Source: Sipunculus nudus (lineage: Eukaryota; Annelida; Sipuncula; Golfingiida; Sipunculidae). Taken from it: DNA of 64,000 bases. Where the stretch lies: contig CM049313.1 in assembly GCA_026874595.1 (NCBI GenBank), positions 29,694,008 to 29,758,007 of the forward strand, written 5' to 3'. Positions within the stretch are counted from its first letter, which is position 1; every line of letters starts with the position of its first letter. This document shows positions 12,203-21,877 of the stretch, piece after piece. The notes under the pieces were generated by a model. It saw only the letters and a list, made by a program, of their open reading frames with translations. It made no database searches and was not told the DNA's origin. The translations under genes were made by a program, and so were the position numbers.

Positions 12203-12907
12203 GTGTTACCGTATTGGGAAACTCGCCATGATCAGGCATTTCAAGTCCTGAAGGACAAGCTAACATCGACACCAATCCTGGCTTATGCTGATTTTACCAA
12301 GCCTTTTATTCTGGAAACTAATGCGTCAGACCAGGGACTTGGAGCTGTCATCAACCAAGAGCAGGGCGTCGTACAGCGTGTTATAGCATATGCAAGCCGA
12401 GGTTTGAGAGGTGGTGAAAAGAACAAAGATGGATATAGTTCAAGAAAGTTAGAACTGTTGGCATTAAAATGGGCAATAGCAGATAAATTCAAAGATTATC
12501 TCATCAGAAGATCATGTCTGGTACTGACTGACAATAATCCATTAACTTATGTGATGGGGCGTGGAAAATTACCAGCGGTGGAACAGCGATGGGTTGCGGC
12601 ACTGGCACCTTTCAATTTCTCATTCAAATATCGCTCAGGTAAAGAAATTGCAAACGCAGACTTTCTGAGTCGCCAGAAACAGAGACCATGGGATAATGAC
12701 ATGGATTCTGAGGAAGTAATCAACACATGTGCCATGGCTCTGCAGTCGACTAGTGTAAAAGCTGAAGTTAAGATTAAAGCCTGTGAAACTGTCATCAGTC
12801 ACATAGAAAGTAGCTGTATGTCTGAGCAGGAAGAAAGTGCACTGAAAGCAACCACATTACCCATCATGGATCCTGCTGAAATGGTCAACTCCAGGATAAA
12901 GATATAG
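12203..12907 (+). pseudogene. pol: RNase H domain of Pol
   Basis: This continues in the same frame as the second RT segment after two stops. It contains PFILETNASDQGLGAV (the first catalytic acidic position, normally Asp, reads Asn in ETNAS), then YSSRKLELLALKWAI with the catalytic Glu, and LVLTDNNPLTYV with an Asp. The tail HRC/WVAALAPFNF..YRSGKEIANADFLSR is the usual end of Gypsy RNase H. It would remove RNA from the RNA-DNA hybrid. The frame changes near 12890, where the integrase N-terminal frame takes over. Confidence 0.88.
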
Positions 12908-14514
12908 TGATAGGCCGCATTAAGCAGTTCTGGAAGAAAGGAGCAAAACCACCTTGTAGTCAGAGGAAAAAGGAATCAAGGGAAGTCCAACTTCTGCTGC
13001 GACAGTGGGATCGGTTAAAAGAAATCAGGGGAATCCTATTTCGAGAAATTGAAGACCCACAGAAAGGCAAACTACAGCAGTTACTACTCCCTATGATACT
13101 GAAAGAACAAGTATTGAATGAGTGTCATGATCACTATGGACACCAGGGTACTGAAAGAACAGAATTGCTCATTAGAGAGAATTTTTTTTTCTGACCAAAA
13201 ATGCACCAAGAGATTAGACACTATGTAGAGCAGTGTGAGAGGTGTGTACTGAGTAAACCAGTAAAATACAAGTGTCCACTTGGAAGCCTTTTAGCCTCCA
13301 AACCATTAAAGGTAGTTGCCATGGATTTCACTCAGCTGGGAAAATCTTCCAGTGGGTATGAAAATGTATTAGTCCTTACAGACATCTTTACCAAATGTGC
13401 TATTGCTATTCCAACGAAAGATCAAAAAGCAACAACTGTGACAAGAGTGTTAGTCAACCACTGGTTTAGGAGGTTTGGTCCCCCTCAAAGACTTCATTCC
13501 GACCAAGGACGGGACTTTGAAGCAAAGGTTATGAAGGATTTGTGTGACCTTTATGGAGTCAAGAAAACTCGTACAGCATCATACAGGCCACAGGGGAATG
13601 CCCAGTGCGAGAGATTTAATAGAACCTCGCATAATTTACTGAGGTCGTTACCACCCGAAAAGAAAAGAAAATGGACAGAGTACATTGAAGAATTAGTATT
13701 CTTCTACAATACCACTCCCCATGGGTCTACTGGATTCTCTCCATTCTTCCTGATGTATGGAAAAGAAGCTCACAGTTTCAACAATCTTGTTCAAGACGAC
13801 TTATTGAACCATCCAGTAACATCAACACCAGAAAAGAATATATCTGATTGGGTTGTGAAGCATCAAGAAAAACTTAAAGATGTTTATCGAATAGCACAAG
13901 AACGACTGGAACAAAAGGCAAAGATGCGCAAGGCATATTATGATCGAACTGCAAAAGACCATCATTTAGCAGTTGGCATGGAAGTTTTTAAACGAGACCA
14001 TAGTCAGAAAGGAAGGAATAAGTTCCAGGATGCATATTCACCTGAACGATACACCATACAGTCTTGCAATCATAAACAAAACATTTATTTAATTGAACCT
14101 GTGAATGGAGTTGGGAAAGCAAAATGGGTAAACAAAAGTGAACTTAAACTTTGTCCAGCCAATGAGCCTACCCAACCAGCACCAAGGACAGTTCGGGAGC
14201 GGCGAGTTAAGGTTCTCAGGAGCACTCCTTACTCAAGTAGTTCGGATGAGGATGATGTACAGATAAACATCTATTACTCCGCAGGTCAATCTTTGAGAGA
14301 ATTTGATGGTACAAGCGATACAGACTTATTCCACCCAACATATAACGAGTTAACACCCGAGAGAGAATCTTCAGGAACTACTAGTGATGGTGTCATCGAG
14401 CGACCTCCAATCAGGACAACTGTAAGAACAACAGCTGGCAATCCGCATAATCCCCATAAATTGCCACGATCAGTGTTAGAGAGACATGTAGCTAGCCAAC
14501 TGATACAAAATTAA
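12907..14514 (+). pseudogene. pol: Integrase with HHCC zinc finger and DDE core; one in-frame stop
   Basis: Two segments in one frame are separated by a single TGA at 13192-13194, at a position where this family commonly has Trp (TGG). The first holds the HHCC zinc-binding His pair (CHDHYGHQGT) and the second its Cys pair (CERC). The core follows: MDFTQLG with the first catalytic Asp, SDQGRDFE with the second, and PQGNAQCERFNRT with the Glu. The open segment from 13201 is 437 codons and runs past a GPY-like region into an acidic, Ser/Thr-rich tail ending at 14514. Integrase joins the cDNA to host DNA. This is the least damaged part of the element. Confidence 0.92.
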
Positions 14515-14589
14515 GAGACAACAGTTTAAAGGAATAGAAATCATATTCTTAGAACTATTGTTTTAAACATTGCTCGAGGACGAAGCAAT

Positions 14590-14602
14590 AAAAAGGAAGG
14601 GA
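14590..14602 (+). other. Polypurine tract before 3' LTR
   Basis: AAAAAGGAAGGGA lies 75 bp after the Pol stop, the usual position for plus-strand priming. The 3' LTR would start shortly after (TGTAGC at 14607 is one candidate). The following 14603-15400 has no convincing gene, and its boundary cannot be fixed without the other LTR. Confidence 0.55.
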
Positions 14603-15439
14603 TAGATGTAGCTGGATATACCTGTATCAGGAATTTTAAAATGATCATATGCAAAATATTCATAAATGTGATTGTAATGATTCTGATCATACCAGTATTT
14701 TACCATAATGCCTCAATAAGTTTACTCATCTCTGCCTAGTGCGAATGTACACTTGATACATTGTCCCTGTAATATGTAAAAGCAGCAGCTTTTAGCAGGC
14801 TGGTTGTGCTTTGCAGAGACAACATTTTTTTTTGGTCATGGTGTTAGCAGGTCTGGGAATCCAGGACTGACTTGGATTACCTAATGTATATGCATGAGAA
14901 TGCATTGGGAAATAATTGTTTTGAATTGATATATTTTAGTGTGTGCCAGTATAGCTGGTAAAACATATTTCAGTATTTGTATTTGTAATTGCATTTTTAA
15001 TATCAATGTCATATTTAATAAAAAGACCCATAAAATTAAGACAGGGAACTTTTTTGTGTCATGACCCAGAAGTCTTGGTATGTAACGGCTTACAAGGGTG
15101 GGGTCCTTGTCTTGGCCCACTGTCTGTAAAGAGATCTACAAGCAGCTTCAGATAAGATCAAGATCAAGGGAATTTGCAGACAGTGATAGCATGTGAATTT
15201 AATATATATGTGGTGTAAAAGATATACGAGAAAGAATACCTGTACAGAACCAGTTATTCAGGACATTTGTTCTGGTTTGCCAGCCATGGCCGAAGCAATG
15301 ACCAAAGCCATGGACTACGACCGTCGATACAAATAAACAGATATTTTCGCTACATGGCCTTTGAGTTGACCTTTGTCCCCGATCCCACGGTTTCATTCCA
15401 TATTATCAAACTGATAAATACATTTACTCAGAGTGATAT

Positions 15440-15661
15440 TTAAATGATTTCGATAAATGATGGCGGCACCACCACCTTTATTTCCAGTTTTTCTAGTGTT
15501 GATATCATGTTATAACCAGAGGTTGGTTTGAGACGAGCCACATCTGGATCATCGTGTTGTAGCCAAGTCTCTGTAACTCCACAAATATCTTTATTGTGAT
15601 CAATTATGTAGGTCTGAAGATTTAAATACTTGTTCAGAACTGACCTGGAGTTTACAAACAT
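15440..15661 (-). pseudogene. LINE endonuclease (APE-type) N-terminal fragment
   Basis: A 73-residue minus-strand frame contains NSRSVLNKYLNLQTYI and then DICGVTETWL. These match the opening of APE-type LINE endonucleases, with the N-x-R-S motif and the catalytic-Glu TETWL block. The endonuclease would nick target DNA to start reverse transcription. Only the first motifs are present. It is separate from the RT remnant at 17600-19856, which lies upstream in minus-strand order. Confidence 0.65.
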
Positions 15662-15959
15662 GGCATTGTACTTGAAGCTGTCACTCCTTGTTATAACTGA
15701 TTTAAGATGCTCAATATTTACTCCAGACTGTTCTTTGATTACTTTGTAGCAAGTGTGTGATACTGTCCTAATATGCTGAAACAGCCCACGCCTTCCACGG
15801 GTACACCTCTATGGCTGATACATAGGCACTTTCTAGATGCCAAGTTAAATATTTCTTGCTTTAATATCAGGTGACAGGAGGCAACTGCTTTTCCCACCTT
15901 AGCCTGGGCGGCCCAGTGAATCAAACTCAAGAGAAGTTTGATGTATAGGCCTGATATTT

Positions 15960-16060
15960 TGACCTGTCTATGCATCTTTGATGGCTTTCTTGTTCACAAA
16001 ACCGGTGTCGCCACCTACAATTAATGACTTTTGCACAGTTTGTGTGTCTGCTTATTTCTG
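15960..16060 (+). repeat. Diverged family B fragment
   Basis: TCTTGTTCACAAAACCGG followed by a one-mismatch palindrome (GGTGTCGCCACC) and CTTTTGCACAG resembles the family B core. The rest of 15662-16886 holds poly-C tracts (16247-16261, 16533-16547) and no recognised gene; its distal part should include the ABHD17 promoter and 5' UTR. Confidence 0.45.
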
Positions 16061-16886
16061 CAGAGGAATTTATATCAGCTTTGCACCTCAAATCCTCGAG
16101 GCCCCCGATATAATATATATAATATATATACGCACTTGTGGGGTTGATATGTTGAGGGAGTAGTCCAATACAATCCTGTACAGGAGAATATACAAACTGT
16201 ACTGAGAAATCCTTATGGTTTTCCATCATATTATTAAGGGTCCAAACCCCCCCCCCCCCCCGTTTCGCCGCCTATGTTCTGTAACGTGAGAACCAGTCTA
16301 CTAACTTTGCGACAGTGTAGCCCCTAAGTGGCACTAGTAAACAATGGGTGCAAGGACGATGGCCTAGATTGGCTGGCAGAGTCCTTGGAAGGTTTACCTG
16401 ATGGTCATGTGATTTTTTTTATAAACATTTGATTGGGCCCTATTTAATTTTTTTTTATTATAATATTAAAAAATAAGGAATGTCTGTCCGGCCTTTCGGG
16501 CCCAGGAAGGCCTACAATGTACCGATTTTCAGCCCCCCCCCCCCCCCGTACTTTAAAACCATCAGCAACATGAATCCTTTAACATATGTATCGGATTTTC
16601 CCCGGGTTCCCTTTTCAGTGGTTCCACAGTGACACTTGAAATACCTCAGCACCCTCGTTGAACTGGACGGAGGCGGTAGCCAATCTAATTTCATTTGCTG
16701 CGAGACTACACCATGAAATGACGTCACCAAAGAGATTCTACAGGAAGTTCCGACTGCAACACTGAACTCGGCTGCTGTCAAAAAGTCGCCTTGTTTACAT
16801 TGTATGTGGGCTCTGTCACTAGACAGAGACGTGTGTTTAGAATTATTGCCTCTGTGATACAAGCCAGTGTTACCAGAGATTTTAAA

Positions 16887-17533
16887 ATGAATGGGTTGTC
16901 CTTAAGTGAGCTATGTTGCTTGTTTTGTTGTCCACCATGCCCGTCCAGGATTGCAGCTAAACTGGCCTTCCTCCCTCCAGAAGCTACATATTCCTTTCTC
17001 TCTGATGACACAGGTTCCCGCTCAACCCTTCATTTGTCAGAGCGAGCGGAATGGCAGTTTACCCAGCGAGAATTAGACTGTATTGAAGTGTTCAATGCCA
17101 GAACGTCGAGGGGAAACCGTATTGGATGTTGTTTTGTTCGCTGTTGCCCAACGGCCAAATATACAATTTTGTTCAGTCATGGAAATGCAGTTGACTTGGG
17201 GCAGATGACAAGTTTCTATGTGGGATTAGGATCTCGCATTAACTGTAACATATTCAGTTATGATTACTCAGGATATGGAGTTAGCTCCGGCAAACCTTCT
17301 GAGAAAAATCTCTATGCAGATATTGATGCGGCATGGCAATCTCTAAGGACTAGATATGGTATCAGCCCAGAAAATATAATTTTGTATGGGCAGAGTATAG
17401 GTACAGTGCCCACAATAGATCTTGCATCAAGATATGAAGTTGGAGCTGTCATACTGCATTCACCGCTCATGTCTGGCATGAGAGTGGCCTTTCCTGACAC
17501 CAAGCGCACTTGGTTCTTTGATGCATTTCCAAG
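16887..17533 (+). CDS. ABHD17: ABHD17-type depalmitoylase, first coding exon (partial gene)
   Basis: The exon encodes 215 residues plus two bases, about three quarters of a ~290-residue family protein. The first ATG in the open frame is at 16887, and the start [19 protein letters not shown] matches the conserved ABHD17 N terminus. Its Cys cluster is palmitoylated and anchors the protein to membranes. The alpha/beta-hydrolase core shows [11 protein letters not shown] (oxyanion region, residues ~96-106) and LYGQSIGT with the nucleophile Ser170. Family members remove palmitate from proteins such as N-Ras and PSD-95. The Asp and His of the triad would lie on later exons. The reading ends at FDAFP, where AAG|GTAAAG makes a good donor with a phase 2 intron. 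No stop or frameshift occurs. The orthologue within the ABHD17A/B/C group cannot be assigned. Confidence 0.95.
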
Positions 17534-17539
17534 GTAAAG
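17532..17539 (+). other. Splice donor of ABHD17 exon
   Basis: The boundary is AG|GTAAAG after position 17533. It falls just after FDAFP, and the frame stops matching the family here. Confidence 0.85.
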
Positions 17540-17858
17540 TACAGAGTAAAGTCAATGGTAATTGTGTTTATTTGATAATTTCTTTCAGCGGCCTATTTAA
17601 ATAAATAATAATAATAATAATTTATTTTATAATGTGTAAAATCCATGATGATACATGCTCTAAAACGCTATTACATAACTAGAATACAATCAGCAATCAT
17701 TAAACATACCATAGTAAGAATATGAAATTAAAGTCCAGTTGACTAAAATATTACATTCAGAAGCTTACAGTATTTAATAAGACATATAATTTAAGTCAGT
17801 AGTTCAATTACCTGTTAAAACTTCCATAATTCCACTAAAATGTTCAAACATTTCACTA

Positions 17859-18708
17859 TCAATAGTATAAAATATCGTACAAAATGACTAGGCATAAAAA
17901 TATTCCATGAACAAATTTTTTTTTATATGTTTTTAACTTACTTTTAAATTCTGAGAGACTGGTGGCTTCTCTTAGAGTATCTGGTAGGTCATTCCACAGT
18001 TTCGGGCCAACAACACTGAATGCCCGATTTTGTACACAGGATGATTTGGTAAAAGGCACGACCAGTAAGTTTTTAGCTGCTGACCGAAGGCTTCTTAATG
18101 GAGTGTAACTGTGAATAAGCGCTTGAAGGTAAAGAGGAGCTACATTATTTATTGCCTTATACACAAGAATTAACATTTTGAATTTTACCCTTTGCACAAC
18201 GGGCAGCCAATGCAGAGAATACAAAATTGGAGTAATATGATCTGATTTTGAAGCACCCGTAATAATCCTCGCCGCAGCATTCTGTATGCTTTGCAGGTGA
18301 TTTGTTAATGATGACGGAGTTCCACACAAGTGCATTGCAGTAATCTAATTTAGAAGTAATAATGGAATGAACTATTTGCTCCAAAGACTCTCTGTTCACA
18401 AACTTTCTTATTTTACTGATATTACGAATATATATATATATATATATATATGAAGCCTTGCAGACTGCCATTACATGGGCTTCCATAGATGCATGTGAAT
18501 AAAAAATAACACCAATATTTCTTACTTTCGATGATGGTGTAATTTGATGAGAGCCAATGTGAAGTGTGGGTAAACCATTTTCTCTTAACAAATGTTTATG
18601 TGCAATTAATATTGCTTCTGTTTTTTCATCATTCATTTTCAATTGATGCTGGCTCATCCACTTTTGTACAGTTGAAACACACAATTCCATCTGGTGAATG
18701 GTTCTGTC
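17859..18708 (-). pseudogene. LINE reverse transcriptase, C-side segment
   Basis: From 18708 the frame continues with LDRTIHQMELCVSTVQKWM, LKMNDEKTEAI and KVRNIGVIF. A (TA)n expansion at 18429-18452 and a frame change near 18330 follow. The second frame to 17859 has the CR1/L2-type C-terminal signature: IQNAAARIITG, LHWLPVVQRVKFK, FSVVGPKLWNDLP. The breaks show it is inactive. Confidence 0.9.
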
Positions 18709-18890
18709 CAGGGTTGTTAAGTTTTTCCCAGTGTGGTATTTACCAGCTGGTAAATACCGGTATTTACCGCCTTTGGAAAAACCTCTCAAAGTGGGAAAAT
18801 GGGAAAAACTGGAAAAAACCTCTAATAATCTTATAAAAGGAGAGAACAGCAGATATCTGACTGAATTAAAAGGAAATATCATCTCACACA

Positions 18891-18947
<57 letters not shown>

Positions 18948-19276
18948 AAACATACTCAAATCACAAAACCAAGATATGAAAAATTATATTGTTTTCCTTA
19001 ATAACAGCTTGTTTGTATGTATATACATAGTGATAGGTAAACAGATAATCAGATATATCAGTTACACTGAAAAAGTCCATTGATGGCTAAGAAATAAGGT
19101 TCATTGATACATATTTACCAATCCAACTCTGATGGACCTCTCAGGGTGCGGTAACATGTAACAAGCTTGGCAGTTTTCTCAAGTCCTAGTCTGTTTCGCA
19201 GTTTGGACTGCACAAGCCCAAAGTTTGAAAAAATTCTTTCAATTGATGCTGTGCTGGAAGGCAGTTGATGAATATG

Positions 19277-19313
<37 letters not shown>

Positions 19314-19515
19314 TCATATAATATAATTTCAACATGCAACATTAAACAGAATTAATTAACTATACATCATTATACTCTCTCAAAAATTTTGATCAGACAT
19401 TTTCCCCAGTAATTCCCTGTACTAACCAGTTTTCCCCAGTTATTCCCAATTAATCCCAGGTTTTTCCCACTGTCTGGGAAAAACGAGTTTTTTCCCGGGA
19501 AAAATAACAACCCTG
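18709..19515. mobile_element. hAT-superfamily element, 807 bp, internally deleted
   Basis: The ends are CAGGGTTGTTAA..TTTTTCCC and its inverted counterpart ..AACAACCCTG, typical of hAT termini. Both sides carry an identical 8-bp GTTCTGTC (18701-18708 and 19516-19523), the hAT target-duplication length. The element interrupts an RT reading frame that resumes on the far side. Internally there are a (TA)n tract (18895-18943), a (TA)n(CA)n tract (19276-19313) and a minus-strand transposase C-terminal fragment. At 807 bp it is too short to encode a full transposase. Confidence 0.93.
19120..19270 (-). pseudogene. hAT transposase C-terminal dimerisation fragment
   Basis: The minus-strand reading LPSSTASIERIFSNFG followed by QSKLRNRLGLEKTAKLV matches the hAT C-terminal dimerisation motif (S-x-x-x-E-R-x-F-S, then R-N-R-L). 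No BED finger or catalytic core is present in the 807-bp element. Confidence 0.85.
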
Positions 19516-19523
19516 GTTCTGTC

Positions 19524-19856
19524 AAGTTCACTAGATTTGAATGCTACATATAACTGTGTATCATCTGCATAAAAATGATAGTTGATCGAATTTTGACGAA
19601 GAAGGGAACCAAGGGATGATGTATATATAGTAAATAAAATAGGTCCAAGGACTGAGCCTTGTGGTATCCCACAATTTAATTGTTTTGCTCTTGAGTTATT
19701 GCCCTTTATCTTCACAATTTGGGAACAATTTCTCATAGATGACGAAAACCATTTCAAAACAGTGTCTGTAAATCCAAGTTGCTGCAGTGTTCTTATCATA
19801 CAATCATGATCAATTGTATCAAAAGCTGCAGAGAGATCTAACAGGAACTAACAAAA
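19524..19856 (-). pseudogene. LINE reverse transcriptase, N-side segment
   Basis: Contains DLSAAFDTIDH (catalytic block A), CGIPQGSVLGPILF (block B) and YHFYADDTQLY (block C, the YADD active site). These are diagnostic of non-LTR RT. The reading is cut at 19523, at the edge of the hAT insertion, and resumes at 18708. Confidence 0.9.
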
Positions 19857-20830
19857 CTGCCTTATTTTGACCAAGGGCGCAGAGTATATCATTCTGAATA
19901 CGTACTAAGATTAAATATCTTTAATGCAAATTATAAACAAAAGTAATATTCTCGAATATACTGAAGATATGTAGTTTATAAAAATAAGGGTTACAATAAT
20001 GAAAGGTGGTGGTGTTTGAGAGTCATTGTGTCTCTTAAGTCAAATTTATATGCTCATTTTTATCTTCTGCCATGATGATGGTGTCATCAAAAAAATGTTG
20101 CATTGTACAAGCTATATTTGAGCAATTTTAGTCATTGCATATCAGATATATTGGTTATCAAACTCTATATCTATAGGATAAACCTTATTCTTATAAAAGT
20201 TTACATTTCTCTTAATTAAAGAATAATAACATTTTGGAAATAATGCATTAAAGATAGTAAAATAAGCCTTTTATTATAACATTCTAAAATGCACATTTGC
20301 CAATTTAATAATTCATATTCAGTGAAATATCAAGTCTGTATATCATGAATACTTTATTTTGCAAATTGATCAACCAGTTTTAATTTGATTTTGGTACTGT
20401 AATTAACATCTATAACTGTCAGTAATATTCTCTTTCATTACTTCTTTTAGAAACATTTATTGAATAAAAACTTAATTATGCATACAGGAAATCTTGATGT
20501 ATGTGGTATGTAAAAATGATTGGGGAAACTGTAGTTGCATCCATTAAATCCAGTCAGCAATTCACACTTGACTTACCTGTCTTACCAGAGCTCCATATAA
20601 CCCACAGACAACAGAGAAATTAGGTATCACTTGAGCCGATTCGTGGCCTAGGTAAAACTATTTGAAACAGCAAATTGTACTATTTAGCGGACTAATCTAT
20701 TGCTTTAAAATAACATCACCTCACAGGCCTACTAACCAAAGTAATAATTACTTTTCAATTACTTTATAATAGAAACTACAGAGACACTGTTCATGAAAAG
20801 TATTTTTCATATTTAAAAGGCCAGTTTATT
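19857..20830. other. Unassigned AT-rich intergenic or intronic DNA
   Basis: No open frame, RNA gene or repeat family is recognised in this stretch. Confidence 0.6.
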
Positions 20831-21877
20831 AGCTCAGCTGACTATAAGTCATCTGAGTTATAGTTGTGGTCCATTGTTCGTGCGTAGATGTGGCACGTTT
20901 TGAAACTGTAAGACCTAGGAATCCAAAATTTAGCATAATGTTAGATGTCCCCAGGATCTCCTACCAAGCTGAAAACTGGGTCTTTGCGACTTCGTTCTTT
21001 TGAGAAATTAAGGTAAAACCTCAATTTTTTTTATTAAAAACCTATTTTCACACTTCAGGACTGTCTAATATCAAAACCACACATCTGATTTTCCTCATAT
21101 TTAACATAAATATTCCTCTATATAGTTCCTATGTACATGCCAGAAATTAGGTCTTTATTATTTAATTTAAAAAAGTTATGGGCTCAAACATATTGCATTT
21201 TGTAAAAAATCAGGAAAGATATTTGATCACTTAACACAAAACATGTTAAAGCTAAGGATTTTTTTCCAGTAATATAACTGTAATTAATCAAAATAAAATT
21301 GTATACCCAAAATTAGATCAAAATCTTTTAAATTTTTTAAAATATTAGCCAAAATAAAAAATTGGTACCTTAAATTTTGCCCAACTTTGGCCATGGCATG
21401 TTTTTTTTCTGTAAGTAATGTGGATTTAATTTTCTGAGCATGTACACATAAGGATTTAATCTGTTAAAATCTGAAATTTGAAAATAAAAGCTGCAAAATT
21501 AGGCTAGTTATTAAATTTTTTTTGGAGGCTCTTGTTGTATTCCCATACATTGTCATGCAGCGCACTTTTGTTACTGTAGGTCATTCAGTGCAGCTCTCTA
21601 TGCTCCCCAGGCTGTTGTTATATAATCCCATCACTCCGGCAAGTCCTCTCTTGTTTGTTGAGCTTGATCAGGGCTGTCTCCAGTTAATAACTTTATACCA
21701 CAGTGAGCTTTTCTCTCTCCCCCCCCATCCCATTCTGTTTTCAGACCTGTTCTATAATCAAGATGAATCTTATAATTTTACATTTTTTTCAGCATTGAGC
21801 AGTAACAACAGAGACTCCTCCCCTACCTACCCCTTCATAACACAAGACTAATAAACAAGATGAATCTTATAATTGTA
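20831..21877 (+). mobile_element. Family A 5' fragment, (GTCY) block collapsed
   Basis: Starts AGCTCAGCTGACTATAAG after a T-rich flank and follows the family A body (GATGTGGCACGTTTTGAAAC, GATGTCCCCAGGATCTC, TTAACACAAAACATGTTAAAG). The (GTCY)n block is reduced to a few bases. The copy is cut at 21877 by a family C element. Its own 3' terminus was not found. Confidence 0.7.

Larger units (their letters stand above)
9656..15400 (+). mobile_element. Ty3/Gypsy LTR retrotransposon, decayed
   Basis: Domain order is Gag zinc knuckle, aspartic protease, reverse transcriptase, RNase H, integrase, which defines the Ty3/Gypsy order. No 5' LTR was recognised upstream of the first gag codons. Downstream of integrase a polypurine tract (14590-14602) is followed by a possible LTR start near 14607. 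The right limit is approximate: a polyadenylation-type AATAAA lies near 15336. Several frameshifts and stops make this copy non-coding as it stands. The late integrase frame is long and open, so decay is moderate. Confidence 0.9.
17600..19856 (-). mobile_element. CR1/L2-like LINE, 5'-truncated, antisense in ABHD17 intron
   Basis: On the minus strand, RT palm motifs are followed by the C-terminal region. The sequence is split by an 807-bp insertion at 18709-19515. The minus-strand 3' end lies at an (AAT)n tract near 17600-17623, a typical simple-repeat LINE tail. The 5' end is lost near 19856, just upstream of a DLSAAFDTIDH motif. About 1.45 kb of LINE remains. Confidence 0.88.

Noticed and set aside
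16512-17011. Minus-strand open frames opposite the ABHD17 exon
   Set aside because: Antisense shadows of, or adjoining, the real exon, with no recognisable content.
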